DNA of 64,000 nt from Sphingomonas montana (GTDB taxonomy: Bacteria; Pseudomonadota; Alphaproteobacteria; Sphingomonadales; Sphingomonadaceae): positions 201,272 through 265,271 of the forward strand of contig NZ_KV887144.1 in NCBI RefSeq assembly GCF_001956315.1. Direction: 5' to 3'. Below, in pieces: positions 17,735 through 27,861 of the stretch (positions are counted from its first letter, which is position 1; each line of letters opens with the position of its first letter). The translations under genes were made by a program, and so were the position numbers. A model generated the notes under the pieces. That model ran no database searches. It saw nothing but the letters and a program-made list of their open reading frames with translations, and was not told the DNA's origin.

Positions 17735-18219
17735 TCCGCATCCTCCGCATTGTCGTCCACGCCGCCCAGATAGATCGGGTTTGCCGGCTGCACCGTTGAT
17801 ATCGCATGCTTGTAAACAAGCTGCGACTGACCGTCGCGCCGCAACATCATGCAGAACAGGTCATAGGCCGCAATTTCGCCTTGCAGCATGACGCCGTTTA
17901 CCAGGAACATCGTGACCGGCTCACGCTGCTTGCGCACGGCCGACAGGAAGATCTCCTGCAGCAATGTCGCCTTGCGCTCTTCGAAAGACGCGTCGACATC
18001 GCTCAGGTCGACCGGCTGGGCCGGCATCACGGTGGAAATGGCGTGCTTGTAGATAAGCTGCGACTGCCCGTCGCGGCGCAACAGAACGGAAAAATTATCG
18101 AACCAGGTGATGATGCCTTGCAGCTTCACACCCTTGACTAAGAACATCGTCACCGGTGTCTTGGTCTTGCGCAAGGTGTTTAGGAAGATGTCCTGAAGAT
18201 TGTTGACCTTTTCGGCCAT
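17731..18219 (-). CDS. hfq: RNA chaperone Hfq, tandem double-domain form
   Basis: 162 aa containing two complete Hfq (Sm-like) units in one chain: about residues 5-68 and 84-148, joined by an acidic linker ([11 protein letters not shown]). Each has the Sm2 motif YKHAISTV (57-64 and 136-143) and the proximal-face Gln (LQD, LQE). The copies differ: the distal-face Lys of the first unit (VKLQG, Lys32) is Met111 in the second (VMLQG), and NFSVLL becomes LFCMML. Single Hfq forms a six-unit ring, so this chain could close a ring with three copies (inference). Lies between ntrX and hflX as in other alphaproteobacteria. Confidence 0.95.
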   Translation of the reverse strand: MAEKVNNLQDIFLNTLRKTKTPVTMFLVKGVKLQGIITWFDNFSVLLRRDGQSQLIYKHAISTVMPAQPVDLSDVDASFEERKATLLQEIFLSAVRKQREPVTMFLVNGVMLQGEIAAYDLFCMMLRRDGQSQLVYKHAISTVQPANPIYLGGVDDNAEDAD

Positions 18220-18353
18220 GGTGCCGGTCTCCGGTCTTGGCGGACCGTAAGTCCGCGGGGGCACCCTGAAGGGCGTCGGTAAGCCGGAACACCACGTCCC
18301 GGCCATGCCCGATGTAGGACGTGCGAACCGTTCCGTAAACGCCCCGTCGGCAG

Positions 18354-19742
18354 TCAATCGCCGCCTTCCTCCTTCGCATCTGCCAGCCCGAGCGTCTTCA
18401 GCTTCCGGTGGAGAGCGGATCGTTCCATGCCGATGAATGTCGCCGTGCGCGAGATATTGCCCGAAAAGCGCCGGATCTGGACCCGCAGATATTCGCGTTC
18501 GAACGTCTCGCGTGCCTCCCGCAGCGGCGTACCCATGATCGACTTGGAGGCGCTGGTCGGGGCGAACTTCTCCTGGTCCGACATGACCTCGGGCGGCAGC
18601 ATGTCGACGTCGACCCGACCGATCCGATCGCCGGGCGCCATGATGATCGTCCGTTCCACGATGTTGCGCAACTGGCGGACATTGCCCGGCCAATCATAGG
18701 ATTGCAGCGCCGCGTAGGCCTCGTCGGAAACCTTCGGCGTGGCGACCCGCCGCTCGGTGGCGTAGCGCGCGACGAAATGATCGACCAGCGCCGGAATGTC
18801 CTCGCGCCGGTCGGTCAGCGACGGCAGATGGACGGGCACGACATTGAGCCGGTAATAGAGGTCCTCGCGGAACCGACCCGCCTCGATCTCGGCCGGCAGG
18901 GTGCGCGCGGTGGCCGACACGACCCGCACATCGACCTTCACCACACGGCGTCCGCCCACGCGGGCGAAGCTCTGGTCGGTCAGGACGCGCAGGATCTTGG
19001 CCTGCGCGGTCAGCGGCATGTCGGCGATCTCGTCCAGGAACAGGGTGCCGCCATGCGCCTGTTCGAACAGACCGGGGCGGATCGCACCGCTGCCGTCCTC
19101 GATGCCGAACAATTCCTCCTCGACGCGCTCCGGCGTCATCCGGGCCGCCGACACCACGATGAAGGGCGCGGCATCGCGTGTGCTCCACATATGGAGCAGC
19201 CGGGCGGCCACTTCCTTGCCGACCCCTGCCCCGCCGGTAATCAGGACCCGGCTGCCGGTGCTGGCCACACGCTTCAGTGTCGCGCGAACGGCGTTGATAC
19301 TGACCGAACTGCCGGTCAGCTCCTCCTCCTGGCCGATCTGGGCGCGAAGCGACGCATTCTCCCGTCGCAGCCGGTCGGTCTCCGTCGCGCGGGCGACCAG
19401 TAGCAGCAGCTTTTCCGCCTCGAACGGCTTCTCGATGAAGTCGGCGGCGCCGCGGCGGACCGCGGAGACCGCGGTGTCGATATTGCCGTGGCCCGAAATG
19501 ACCAGCACCGGCAGTGACGGATCACGCCGCTTGATCTCGTCGAGCAGGTCCAGCCCGTCGAGCTTCGAATCCTTCAGCCAGACGTCGAGCAGCACCAGCG
19601 ATGGGCGCCGTTCGTCCAGCGCCGCCAGGCAGGCGTCGCTGTTGGCCGCCACGCGTGTCTGATAGCCCTCGTCCTCCAGCACGCCGGCCACGAGTTCGCG
19701 GATGTCCTGTTCGTCGTCGACTACCAATACGTCCAACGCCAT
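18354..19742 (-). CDS. ntrX: NtrX response regulator (NtrC family)
   Basis: Partner of NtrY. Receiver domain with phospho-acceptor Asp53 ([10 protein letters not shown]), AAA+ domain with Walker A-like GGAGVGKE (170-177) and Walker [14 protein letters not shown], and a Fis-type helix-turn-helix at the end ([19 protein letters not shown]). The sigma54-contacting GAFTGA loop is absent: the matching stretch reads [20 protein letters not shown]. Other alphaproteobacterial NtrX proteins also lack it, so sigma54 activation is unlikely. 462 aa. Starts 3 bases after ntrY ends. Confidence 0.93.
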   Translation of the reverse strand: MALDVLVVDDEQDIRELVAGVLEDEGYQTRVAANSDACLAALDERRPSLVLLDVWLKDSKLDGLDLLDEIKRRDPSLPVLVISGHGNIDTAVSAVRRGAADFIEKPFEAEKLLLLVARATETDRLRRENASLRAQIGQEEELTGSSVSINAVRATLKRVASTGSRVLITGGAGVGKEVAARLLHMWSTRDAAPFIVVSAARMTPERVEEELFGIEDGSGAIRPGLFEQAHGGTLFLDEIADMPLTAQAKILRVLTDQSFARVGGRRVVKVDVRVVSATARTLPAEIEAGRFREDLYYRLNVVPVHLPSLTDRREDIPALVDHFVARYATERRVATPKVSDEAYAALQSYDWPGNVRQLRNIVERTIIMAPGDRIGRVDVDMLPPEVMSDQEKFAPTSASKSIMGTPLREARETFEREYLRVQIRRFSGNISRTATFIGMERSALHRKLKTLGLADAKEEGGD

Positions 19743-19745
19743 CGA

Positions 19746-22028
19746 TCAATCGGCCTTCGTTCGAGTAAGTTCGGGGACACGGATTTGATGTCCTCCGTCG
19801 CCATCTTCGTCGTCATCGTCCATGCTGGCCATGGGGACCAGCGTAGCCGCGTCGAAACTCAGTCTTACAACGGTTCCACCGCCTGGACGATCCTCGAACC
19901 CGATCGTGCCGTGATGTTCTTCGACGATCTTCTTGACGATCGCCAGACCAAGACCGGTGCCACGGGCGCGTGTCGTCATATAAGGTTCGGTGATCCGTTC
20001 CCGTTCCGGCGGCAGGCCGATCCCATTGTCGATCAGGTCGATCACCAGCCGCTGCGTGCCGTCTGCCGGCATGGGGTGGACGACCAGCCGGATCTCGCCC
20101 TGCGGTGCGCCGGCTGGCCGCGCCTCGATCGCTTCCGCTGCGTTCTTGACGACGTTGGTCAGCGCCTGCCCCAGCTGCCGCCGGTCGCAGACCAGATGCG
20201 GCGACGGATCGGCCGCATCGACCACGAACTGGATCGATGGATGCGCGACCTCGTGCAGGAACATCGCCTGCCGCGCGATCTCGGCGATCTCTTCGTCGCG
20301 GAACACAGGCTTGGGCATGCGCGCGAACGAACTGAATTCGTCGACCATCCGGCGCAGGTCGCCCACCTGCCGCACGATCGTCTGGGTCAGCCGTTCGAAC
20401 GTCGCAGGGTCCGACTGGATCTCACGGCCATAGCGGCGTTGCAGCCGTTCGGCGGCCAGCTGGATCGGGGTGAGCGGGTTCTTGATCTCGTGCGCGATCC
20501 GCCGTGCTACATCGGCCCACGCCGCACGCCGCTGATCGAGCAGCTGCTGCGTGATATCGTCGAACGTCAGCACGTCGTCCTCCGCCGTGCGGACGCGCTT
20601 GACCGCAAGCGTACGCATGTCGCCGCCACTCGCCATCTTCACGACCGCCTGGCGATCGCCGGATGCCCGGAACGACTCAAGTTCCGGCGACACCGCGCCA
20701 AGCGGCCGCCCGACGGGGCTGCGTCCGCCGATCTTCAGCAGGTCCGCCGCGGTCGAATTGACGATCCGGATCAGACCGTCCGCCCCGACCGACACGACGC
20801 CCGCCGTCACGCCGGACAGCACCGCCTCGATCAGCGCACGCCGGCTTTCGGCCTGCTCGTTCGCGGCGACCAGCGCCCCGGTCTGTTCCGACAGGCGGCG
20901 GGTCATGCGGTTGAATGCCAGCGCCAGAGTGCCGACCTCGTCCTGGCCGCGCCGCATCTTGACACGTACCGAAAGATCGCCGCCCGCCACGCGCCGCGCC
21001 GCGCCGACCAGTTCGCCCACCGGCCGCACGAACCGGTCCGCCACCGCCAGCGCGACCCAGATCGACCCGCCGACGATCAGCAGCGAAACGAGCAGCAGTG
21101 CGGCATTGAACCGAAGCTGCAACGACTTCGACCGGTCGAGCAGCGCGTTATATTCGGTCAAGGCCTCTCGTCCGCGCGAAAATTGCTGGAGAACCAGCGG
21201 TTTGACCGAGCGCGAGGCGTAGAGATAGGTCCGGCTGGCGGGATCGAACGCGATTGTTCCCTCCACCCGGTCCCCGGACGAGAAAGACGTCAGCGGCGCG
21301 CCGTTGCGCAACGTGGCGAGTGCGGATGCGGGCAACCGCTTTTCCAGCGGCCGCTGGTCCAGCGAACCGATCAGCATGCGCGGCACGCCGTCCCCGCCGA
21401 CCTGGATCAGCGCGGCCTCGCCGAACTGGCGATAGGCGATCTGTTCGGCCACGAAGAACTGCATCCGCTGGTCCTGCAACGGCACCTGGCTGGCGGCCAG
21501 CCGGAAATCGGTGCGCGACGCGACGATATCGTCCGCCAGCCGCTTGCTGTTCTCGCTGATATAGGCCTGTGCCACCTTGTCGCTGTTCTCCAGCACTGCG
21601 CGGGCGCGGTTGGAGAACCAGAACTGCACGCCATATTGAAACAGCAGCGACGCGAAGATCACCACCAGCAGGGTCGGCACGCTGGCCACGACCGAGAACA
21701 GCGCGACCAGCCGGACATGCAACCGCCCGCCCCCGCCGATCGGTGACGACGCCGCCCGCCGCATCGCGACGCGCCGCGCCATTAGCACCATGAGCGAGAT
21801 GATCGGCACCAGATTGGCCACGAGCAGGAGCGCCACGGTCGGCGGCGTCAGCAGCCGGTCCGCTGTACCGCCGCGCAGGACCGCAAAATAACTCGCCGCC
21901 GCGATGCCGACGACCGCGACCATGACGAGGATTTCGACCAGACGAAGAAGTCGCCGCTGACGGATCAGGGTGACCAGCCGCCGCCAGCGCGGCGCGCGTC
22001 GCAATTTGCGGATGGGAGATGCCGTCAT
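19746..22028 (-). CDS. ntrY: NtrY membrane sensor histidine kinase
   Basis: Membrane sensor for the NtrYX system. 760 aa with N-terminal membrane helices (about 31-52, 64-84, 105-130), a periplasmic region, a further helix about 300-320, HAMP domain, PAS domain (SGVTAGVVSVGADGLIRIVN), the H-box [18 protein letters not shown] and the ATP-binding lobe (DNGIGLPPE, GTGLGLAIVKKIVEEH). ATG 22028 (MTASPIRK) is preferred; GTG 22067 would add 13 residues. Lies 59 bases after ntrC. Confidence 0.94.
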   Translation of the reverse strand: MTASPIRKLRRAPRWRRLVTLIRQRRLLRLVEILVMVAVVGIAAASYFAVLRGGTADRLLTPPTVALLLVANLVPIISLMVLMARRVAMRRAASSPIGGGGRLHVRLVALFSVVASVPTLLVVIFASLLFQYGVQFWFSNRARAVLENSDKVAQAYISENSKRLADDIVASRTDFRLAASQVPLQDQRMQFFVAEQIAYRQFGEAALIQVGGDGVPRMLIGSLDQRPLEKRLPASALATLRNGAPLTSFSSGDRVEGTIAFDPASRTYLYASRSVKPLVLQQFSRGREALTEYNALLDRSKSLQLRFNAALLLVSLLIVGGSIWVALAVADRFVRPVGELVGAARRVAGGDLSVRVKMRRGQDEVGTLALAFNRMTRRLSEQTGALVAANEQAESRRALIEAVLSGVTAGVVSVGADGLIRIVNSTAADLLKIGGRSPVGRPLGAVSPELESFRASGDRQAVVKMASGGDMRTLAVKRVRTAEDDVLTFDDITQQLLDQRRAAWADVARRIAHEIKNPLTPIQLAAERLQRRYGREIQSDPATFERLTQTIVRQVGDLRRMVDEFSSFARMPKPVFRDEEIAEIARQAMFLHEVAHPSIQFVVDAADPSPHLVCDRRQLGQALTNVVKNAAEAIEARPAGAPQGEIRLVVHPMPADGTQRLVIDLIDNGIGLPPERERITEPYMTTRARGTGLGLAIVKKIVEEHHGTIGFEDRPGGGTVVRLSFDAATLVPMASMDDDDEDGDGGHQIRVPELTRTKAD

Positions 22029-22087
22029 CGACTCATAGCATATCAGGTTGTTGCGTCTTGGCCACACCCCTGCCCGCTACCGCGCGA

Positions 22088-23542
22088 TCACCCGTCCGGC
22101 GTGCCTTCGGTCCGCCGCAGGTCCGCCGCCTCGATGCCGAGCGAAACCAGCTTCTTGCGCAACGTGTTGCGATTGATGCCGAGCATCCGGGCGGCGCGCA
22201 GCTGGTTCCCGCGCGCGGCCACCAGCACATGCCGCAGCAACGGCCCCTCGAACGCCGGGAGCAGGCGATCGTACAGTCCGTCCGGAATCGCTGCCGCGCC
22301 GTTCCGGAACCACCCGGCCATCCACTGATCGACGACATCCGCCAACGCGCCGTCGCCGTCCGCCGCCCGTTCCATTTGTCGGGTATCACCGCCCAGTTCC
22401 GCGTCCAGCAGCGCGGCGTCGATGACGTCGGCGCGCGCCAGCACCGCGGTCCGGCGCATGACATTTTCCAGTTCGCGGACATTGCCGGGCCAGTCGTGCA
22501 GCAGCAGGCGTGCACAGGCCTCGTTGCTCAGCCGCTTGCGCGGCAGCCCTTCCACTGCCGCTCGGTCGAGAAAATGCCGTGCAAGGTCAATGATATCAGC
22601 TCCACGCTGACGAAGCGGTGGCAAGCGAACTGGGACGACGTTCAGGCGGTAATAGAGGTCCTCGCGGAACCGCCCGTCCGCAATGAGGGCAGTCAGGTCC
22701 TTGTGGGTCGCCGCGATCACGCGGACGTCCGCCACAATCTGCCGCGTGCCGCCGACGGTCGTGAACGCGCCGGCCTGCAACACGCGAAGCAACCGGGTCT
22801 GTGCGTCGATCGGCATGTCGCCGATCTCGTCCAGGAACAGCGTGCCGCCCTGCGCCTGTTCGAACCGGCCGATGCTACGCTGTGCAGCGCCGGTGAACGC
22901 GCCGCGCTCATGCCCGAACAACTCGCTTTCGATCAGGTCGCGCGGGATTGCCGCCATGTTGATCGCCACGAACGGCCGGGCGGCGCGTGGCCCCAGATCG
23001 TGGATCGCCTGCGCGACCAGTTCCTTGCCGGTGCCGCTTTCGCCCAGCACCAGCACCGTCAGGTCGTTGGCGACGACGCGGGCGATGGTGCGGTACACAT
23101 CCTGCATCGCCGGCGATCGGCCGATCAGCGGCAGGCCATCGGTGACCGCGTCGCCCTCCGGCCCCGCCGGTTCGCGTCGGCCGATCGCCAACGCCGCATC
23201 GACCGATCGGCATAATTCGCCCAGATCGAAGGGCTTGGGCAGATAATCGAAGGCACCTTCTTCGGTCGCGCGGACCGCGGTGGTCAGCGTATTCTGCGCG
23301 GACATCACGATGGCCGGCATGCCGGGACGCAGCGCGATTAGGCCGGCGAGCATGTCGAGGCCATTGCCGTCCGGCAGAATGACGTCGGTCACCAGCACGT
23401 CCGGCGCGAACGCCGGAATGCGCGTGCGTGCCGCGGCCAAGGTCGCGGCGAGTTCGACGACATGGCCGGCGCGGTGCAGCGCCTCGCGCACGACGGTGCG
23501 GATCGCGGCGTCGTCGTCGACCACCAGGATGCGCCCGGTCAT
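22088..23542 (-). CDS. ntrC: NtrC nitrogen regulator (sigma54 activator)
   Basis: 484 aa. Receiver domain with Asp53 (LVTDVILPDGNG), central AAA+ domain with GESGTGKE Walker A, an intact GAFTGA loop (GHERGAFTGAAQR) for sigma54 contact and [13 protein letters not shown] Walker B, and a C-terminal Fis-like DNA-binding helix-turn-helix (MLGINRNTLRKKLVSLG). Expected to activate nitrogen-limitation genes when phosphorylated by NtrB. Start overlaps the ntrB end. Confidence 0.95.
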   Translation of the reverse strand: MTGRILVVDDDAAIRTVVREALHRAGHVVELAATLAAARTRIPAFAPDVLVTDVILPDGNGLDMLAGLIALRPGMPAIVMSAQNTLTTAVRATEEGAFDYLPKPFDLGELCRSVDAALAIGRREPAGPEGDAVTDGLPLIGRSPAMQDVYRTIARVVANDLTVLVLGESGTGKELVAQAIHDLGPRAARPFVAINMAAIPRDLIESELFGHERGAFTGAAQRSIGRFEQAQGGTLFLDEIGDMPIDAQTRLLRVLQAGAFTTVGGTRQIVADVRVIAATHKDLTALIADGRFREDLYYRLNVVPVRLPPLRQRGADIIDLARHFLDRAAVEGLPRKRLSNEACARLLLHDWPGNVRELENVMRRTAVLARADVIDAALLDAELGGDTRQMERAADGDGALADVVDQWMAGWFRNGAAAIPDGLYDRLLPAFEGPLLRHVLVAARGNQLRAARMLGINRNTLRKKLVSLGIEAADLRRTEGTPDG

Positions 23543-24585
23543 GCGCGCCCCCCGACCCGCGGCAGCAGCAGCCGCACGACCGTCCGCACCGGATTGCCTT
23601 CGCGCCTATATTCCACGACCGCGCCATGATCGCCGATCAGCTTGTCGACCAGGGCCAGCCCGAGGCCGCTGCCGCTGCGTTTGGACGTGACGAACGGTTC
23701 GAACAGGTGGTCGGCGATATCATCCGGCGCGCCGGGTCCATCGTCGATCACGCAGACCTCGATGGGCAGGGCAAGCGGTGCGTCGGCATGGATACGCTTC
23801 GTCAGGCCCGACCGGTATCCGGTCCGCAGCACGATCTCACCCGACTGCGCGTCGACCGCCTCGACCGCGTTCTTGATGAGGTTCACGAATATCTGGACCA
23901 GCGCGTCGCGGTCGCCCAGCACCGGGGGCAGCGACGGATCGTAGGATTCGCGTATCGTGACGTTTCCGGCGAACCCCTGCACCGCCACGTCGCGGGCATG
24001 CGCCAGAATGGCATGGATGTTCTGCGGCGTACGGACCAGCGGTCGGGAGTCGGTGAAGCCTTCCATCCGATCGATCAACCGTGCGATGCGGTCGACCTCG
24101 TCACGGATCAGCCGGGTCAGCGGCGCGGTCTCGTCATCCGCGCGGTCGAGCAACTGCGCCGCCCCGCGAATGGCGGACAACGGGTTCTTGATCTCGTGCG
24201 CCAGCATCGCAGCCGCTGCCGTCGCGCTGCGTTGTCCGCCATCGCGTCGCCCGCCGATCGGTCCGGGACTGCGCGGATGAAGCGTCAGCACGCGCCAGCC
24301 CGCCTCGATCGCCAGTGGCGCGGCCATGACGTCGGCCACCACCCGCCGCCCGCCGGGCAAGGTCAAAACCTGGTCATACGCGGCATAAGGCGCCGCGACC
24401 GGCGCACCGGTCGGGCCGGGGCCGATCAGGTCGTCGATCCGACGACCGACCAGGATATGGCGCGACAGGTTGAACAGCGTCTCGCAGGCCGGGTTGGCTT
24501 CCCGGACCCGATCGTCCCCGTCGATCGCCAGGCTGGGCGTCGGTCCGGCGGCGAACAGGGCGGCACCGGTCGGCGGCCCGGTCAC
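23539..24585 (-). CDS. ntrB: NtrB nitrogen sensor kinase
   Basis: Cytoplasmic histidine kinase that phosphorylates NtrC under nitrogen limitation. 348 aa: PAS-like N-terminal part (about 15-110), H-box [20 protein letters not shown] (His130), N box [13 protein letters not shown] and G boxes DDGPGAPDD and [15 protein letters not shown] at 24585 overlaps the dusB stop (GTGA); the open frame upstream of it lies inside dusB. Confidence 0.94.
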   Translation of the reverse strand: MTGPPTGAALFAAGPTPSLAIDGDDRVREANPACETLFNLSRHILVGRRIDDLIGPGPTGAPVAAPYAAYDQVLTLPGGRRVVADVMAAPLAIEAGWRVLTLHPRSPGPIGGRRDGGQRSATAAAAMLAHEIKNPLSAIRGAAQLLDRADDETAPLTRLIRDEVDRIARLIDRMEGFTDSRPLVRTPQNIHAILAHARDVAVQGFAGNVTIRESYDPSLPPVLGDRDALVQIFVNLIKNAVEAVDAQSGEIVLRTGYRSGLTKRIHADAPLALPIEVCVIDDGPGAPDDIADHLFEPFVTSKRSGSGLGLALVDKLIGDHGAVVEYRREGNPVRTVVRLLLPRVGGRA

Positions 24586-25583
24586 GCCGCCGCGCGGCAA
24601 AGCCAGGGTTCGTAGAACCGTTCGAGCATGGCGAGCACGATCTTCGGATCGGGCTGCTGGTTCGCGCGGTTGCGGAACTCGGCGGATCCGTCCAGCCCCT
24701 TGGTGTACCAACCGATATGCTTGCGCGCCATGTTCACGCCGATCTCGGTGCCATAATGATCGAGCATCGCATGATAATGCCCGACGATCATGGCATATTG
24801 TTCCGCGATGGACGGGTCGGCGCGCCGTTCGCCGGTGGCCAGATACCGCATGACCTGCGACAGCAGCCAGGGCCGTCCATAGGCCCCGCGCCCGATCATC
24901 ACCCCGTCCGCGCCGGACTGTTCCAGCGCGGCGATGGCGTCGTCGATGCTGTTGATGTCGCCATTGGCGATCACCGGGATCGACACCGCGTCCTTCACCC
25001 GCCGTATGAACTTCCAGTCGGCGGTGCCCTTGTACATCTGATTGCGCGTGCGACCGTGGACGGTCACCATTTTCACGCCCAGGTCCTCCGCGATGCGCGC
25101 CAGTTCGGGCGCGTTCAGGCTGTCATGGTCCCACCCCATTCGCATCTTCAGCGTTACCGGCACGTCGACCGCCTTCACCGTCGCGTCAATGATCGCCGCC
25201 GCATTGACCAGGTCGCGCATCAGCGCGGAGCCCGCATCGCCGTTGACGATCTTGCGGACCGGGCAACCCATGTTGATGTCGATGATTGCTGCACCGCGAT
25301 CCTGGTTCAGCTTGGCCGCCTCCGCCATTTCGCGCGCGGTGCAGCCCGCCAGCTGCATCGACACCGGCTCTTCCACCGGGTTCCACGCCGCCTTCTGCAG
25401 CGACTGGCGCGTCTCACGGATCATCGCTTGGCTGGCGATCATTTCCGTGACGTTTAGGCCCGATCCGTAGCGCCGCACGATCCGCCGGAACGGCAGGTCG
25501 GTGACGCCCGTCATGGGGGCGAGGATGACGGGGTTCTCGATCCGCACGGGACCGATGTCGATCGGGGACAACATCGCAGGCAT
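24582..25583 (-). CDS. dusB: tRNA-dihydrouridine synthase DusB (NifR3)
   Basis: Flavoenzyme that reduces uridines in tRNA D-loops. TIM-barrel motifs [23 protein letters not shown] and the catalytic Cys107 in [20 protein letters not shown] are diagnostic; 333 aa. Start MPAMLSP at 25583; ATG 25574 is possible. This is the nifR3 gene that heads the ntr operon in many alphaproteobacteria; here it leads a seven-gene run to hflX. Confidence 0.95.
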   Translation of the reverse strand: MPAMLSPIDIGPVRIENPVILAPMTGVTDLPFRRIVRRYGSGLNVTEMIASQAMIRETRQSLQKAAWNPVEEPVSMQLAGCTAREMAEAAKLNQDRGAAIIDINMGCPVRKIVNGDAGSALMRDLVNAAAIIDATVKAVDVPVTLKMRMGWDHDSLNAPELARIAEDLGVKMVTVHGRTRNQMYKGTADWKFIRRVKDAVSIPVIANGDINSIDDAIAALEQSGADGVMIGRGAYGRPWLLSQVMRYLATGERRADPSIAEQYAMIVGHYHAMLDHYGTEIGVNMARKHIGWYTKGLDGSAEFRNRANQQPDPKIVLAMLERFYEPWLCRAAA

Positions 25584-25667
25584 CTCAGCGATATGCCCGA
25601 AAATGAGGCAGTGCGCCAGATGGATAACCCGCTGGCGGGCGGCTCCCGCCTCCGCTAGGCACGCGCC

Positions 25668-26813
25668 ATGGATCACATGCGTACCGTCGCCCTGATCGTC
25701 GCCGCCGGATCGGGCATCCGGATGGGCGGTGACGGCCCCAAACAATATGCCATGCTCGGCGGCCGGACCGTCCTGGCGCACGCCATCGACGCGTTCCTGA
25801 GCCATCCCGGCATCGATGCGGTGCAGGTCGTGATCGGGGACGGACAGCAGGCCGTCTATGAGGACGCGATCGGTGACCGCCCCCTGCCCCCGCCCGTCAT
25901 CGGCGGCGCAACCCGGCGGGCGTCCGTCGCGGCTGGGCTGGCGGCGATCGGCGGGGATCGCGTGCTGATTCACGATGCGGCCCGGCCGGTCGTGCCGGCG
26001 GCGGTTATCGACCGGCTGCTAACAGCGCTGGATACGGCGGACGGCGCGGTACCGGTCCTGCCGGTTGCCGATACGCTCGCGATGGGCGGCGACGCGCTGG
26101 GCGATGTCGTGCCCCGCGCCGGCCTGGTGCGCGTCCAGACGCCGCAGGCGTTCCGGACCGCCGCGATCGTCGCGGCCCATGCCGCCTGGGACGCTGCGGT
26201 CGAGGCGACCGACGATGCGCAGATGCTGCGCGCCGCGGGCGGCCCCGTGGCGATCGTCGATGGCGACGCGGCGCTCGACAAGCTGACCCACCAGCGGGAC
26301 CTGACGGATGCCCGCGCGCGAATGATGGTGGTGCGGGTCGGATCCGGGTTCGACGTCCATGCCTTCGCGCCCGGTGATCATGTCATCCTGGGCGGGGTCG
26401 TGGTGCCGCACGCTTTCCGGCTGATGGGGCACAGCGACGCCGACGTCGTGCTGCACACCATTACCGATGCGATCCTGGGCGCGATCGGCGACGGCGATAT
26501 CGGCGACCATTTTCCACCCAGTGATCCGCAGTGGCGCGGCGCATCGTCCGACCGGTTCCTGGTCCACGCGCGGGATCTGATGGCGGCGCGCGGCGGCATC
26601 CTGGATCATGTCGACGTGACCATCATCTGCGAGGCGCCGAAGGTCGGGCCGCACCGCGCCGCGATCCGCACCAGCATCGCACGGCTGTTGCAGCTTCCCG
26701 AACGGCGGATTAGCGTGAAGGCGACGACGACCGAACGGCTCGGCTTTACCGGTCGTGGTGAGGGGATCGCGGCACAGGCCGTGGCGACCGTTCGACTGCC
26801 GGAGGACGAATAG
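25668..26813 (+). CDS. ispDF: Bifunctional IspD/IspF (isoprenoid MEP pathway)
   Basis: Fused 4-diphosphocytidyl-2-C-methylerythritol synthase (IspD, about 1-220) and MECDP synthase (IspF, about 221-381). IspD shows [19 protein letters not shown]; IspF shows metal ligands Asp229 and His231 in GSGFDVHAF and [17 protein letters not shown]. The fusion is common in alphaproteobacteria. Divergent from dusB with an 84-base gap. ATG 25668 is used; ATG 25677 (MRTVAL) is an alternative. Confidence 0.95.
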   Translation: MDHMRTVALIVAAGSGIRMGGDGPKQYAMLGGRTVLAHAIDAFLSHPGIDAVQVVIGDGQQAVYEDAIGDRPLPPPVIGGATRRASVAAGLAAIGGDRVLIHDAARPVVPAAVIDRLLTALDTADGAVPVLPVADTLAMGGDALGDVVPRAGLVRVQTPQAFRTAAIVAAHAAWDAAVEATDDAQMLRAAGGPVAIVDGDAALDKLTHQRDLTDARARMMVVRVGSGFDVHAFAPGDHVILGGVVVPHAFRLMGHSDADVVLHTITDAILGAIGDGDIGDHFPPSDPQWRGASSDRFLVHARDLMAARGGILDHVDVTIICEAPKVGPHRAAIRTSIARLLQLPERRISVKATTTERLGFTGRGEGIAAQAVATVRLPEDE

Positions 26814-27338
26814 ATGCGTTCCAGTTGCCCGGCGACCCTTGCGGCCATTGCGATCACGCTGTCTATCACTCCGGCGATGGCGCAGTCGGCCGACTGCCTG
26901 ACCGAGGCGGAAGCGCGTTCGGTCGTCGCCTACGCACTCCCCGCGGCGATCGAGGCGACCGCCGCGCGCTGCCGCCCGGCCTTGCCCGCATCCGCCTGGC
27001 TCAATCGCGGTGCGGCCGGGATGGCCGCGCGCTATCGCCGGGACGGTGGCGGCAATCCCGCGGCCGCGCTTGCAGTGATCGAGAAACTGTCGGGACAGTC
27101 GGTCCCCGACATGCTGGATCCGTCGACGCTCACCACAGTCGTCGAACAGCTGATCGCCGACCGGATCGGCACCGCGGTCGCGACGCGCGACTGCACCGCG
27201 ATCAGCCGAATCGCGGAACAGATCAGCCCGCTGCCGATCGGGAACGTTGCTTCCCTGCTGGTTGCGCTGGTCCAGCTGGATCGCGGCACAGCATCGCGGA
27301 CCGGTATCCGCATCTGCCCCACCGCCGGAGCACGCTGA
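26814..27338 (+). CDS. Secreted hypothetical protein
   Basis: 174 aa, family not recognised. N-terminal signal peptide (MRSSCPATLAAIAITLSITP, then AMAQ cleavage) indicates export to the periplasm. Mature part is Ala-rich, mostly helical in appearance, with four cysteines after the signal (two near residues 27 and 43, one near 126, one near 168) that could form disulfides. The start follows the ispDF stop without a gap and pncC starts two bases after its stop, so it sits inside an operon. Confidence 0.75.
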   Translation: MRSSCPATLAAIAITLSITPAMAQSADCLTEAEARSVVAYALPAAIEATAARCRPALPASAWLNRGAAGMAARYRRDGGGNPAAALAVIEKLSGQSVPDMLDPSTLTTVVEQLIADRIGTAVATRDCTAISRIAEQISPLPIGNVASLLVALVQLDRGTASRTGIRICPTAGAR

Positions 27339-27339
27339 C

Positions 27340-27861
27340 ATGCCCGATACCCTGTTGCCTGCCGAGCTGGTCGCTGCCGCCCGCCGCGTCGTGGACGCGA
27401 ACCTGGCGCTTGGCCGTCGGATCACGGTTGCCGAAAGCTGCACCGGCGGGCTGGTCTCGGCCGCACTGACCGAGATCCCCGGATCATCCGCCGTTTTCGA
27501 GGCGGGGTTCGTGACTTACGGCGATACCGCGAAGGTGGACCTGCTCGGCATCAGCAGCGAGGTCGTCGAAACATTCGGTGCGGTTTCGATCGCGGTCGGA
27601 TGGGCGATGGCGCGTGGTGCGCTCGCACGGAGCAAGGCGGACGTCGCGGTCGCGATCACCGGCATCGCCGGTCCGGACGGCGGGAGCGCGAAGAAGCCGG
27701 TCGGCACCGTCGTGTTCGCCCGTGCCGACCGGGACAGCGACCCGGACGAGGTCACCGCGGACATGCGGCATTTCGCCGACAATGGCCGCGCCGGCATCCG
27801 GCTTCATGCGGCGTTGTGCGCGCTCGAACTGCTCATGCCGGGTGCCACGCTCGACCCGTAA
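27340..27861 (+). CDS. pncC: CinA-family nicotinamide-nucleotide amidohydrolase (PncC)
   Basis: Stand-alone CinA C-terminal domain, 173 aa, that deamidates NMN in pyridine nucleotide recycling. Diagnostic stretches: TVAESCTGGLVSAALTEIPG, FVTYGDTAK and AITGIAGPDGG. The N-terminal CinA domain is absent, as in E. coli YgaD/PncC. The last 58 bases overlap the convergent RatA/COQ10-like gene. Confidence 0.93.
   Translation: MPDTLLPAELVAAARRVVDANLALGRRITVAESCTGGLVSAALTEIPGSSAVFEAGFVTYGDTAKVDLLGISSEVVETFGAVSIAVGWAMARGALARSKADVAVAITGIAGPDGGSAKKPVGTVVFARADRDSDPDEVTADMRHFADNGRAGIRLHAALCALELLMPGATLDP

Noticed and set aside
19785-21746. 653-codon plus-strand open frame
   Set aside because: Antisense to ntrY, His/Arg/Gln-rich shadow with no domain.
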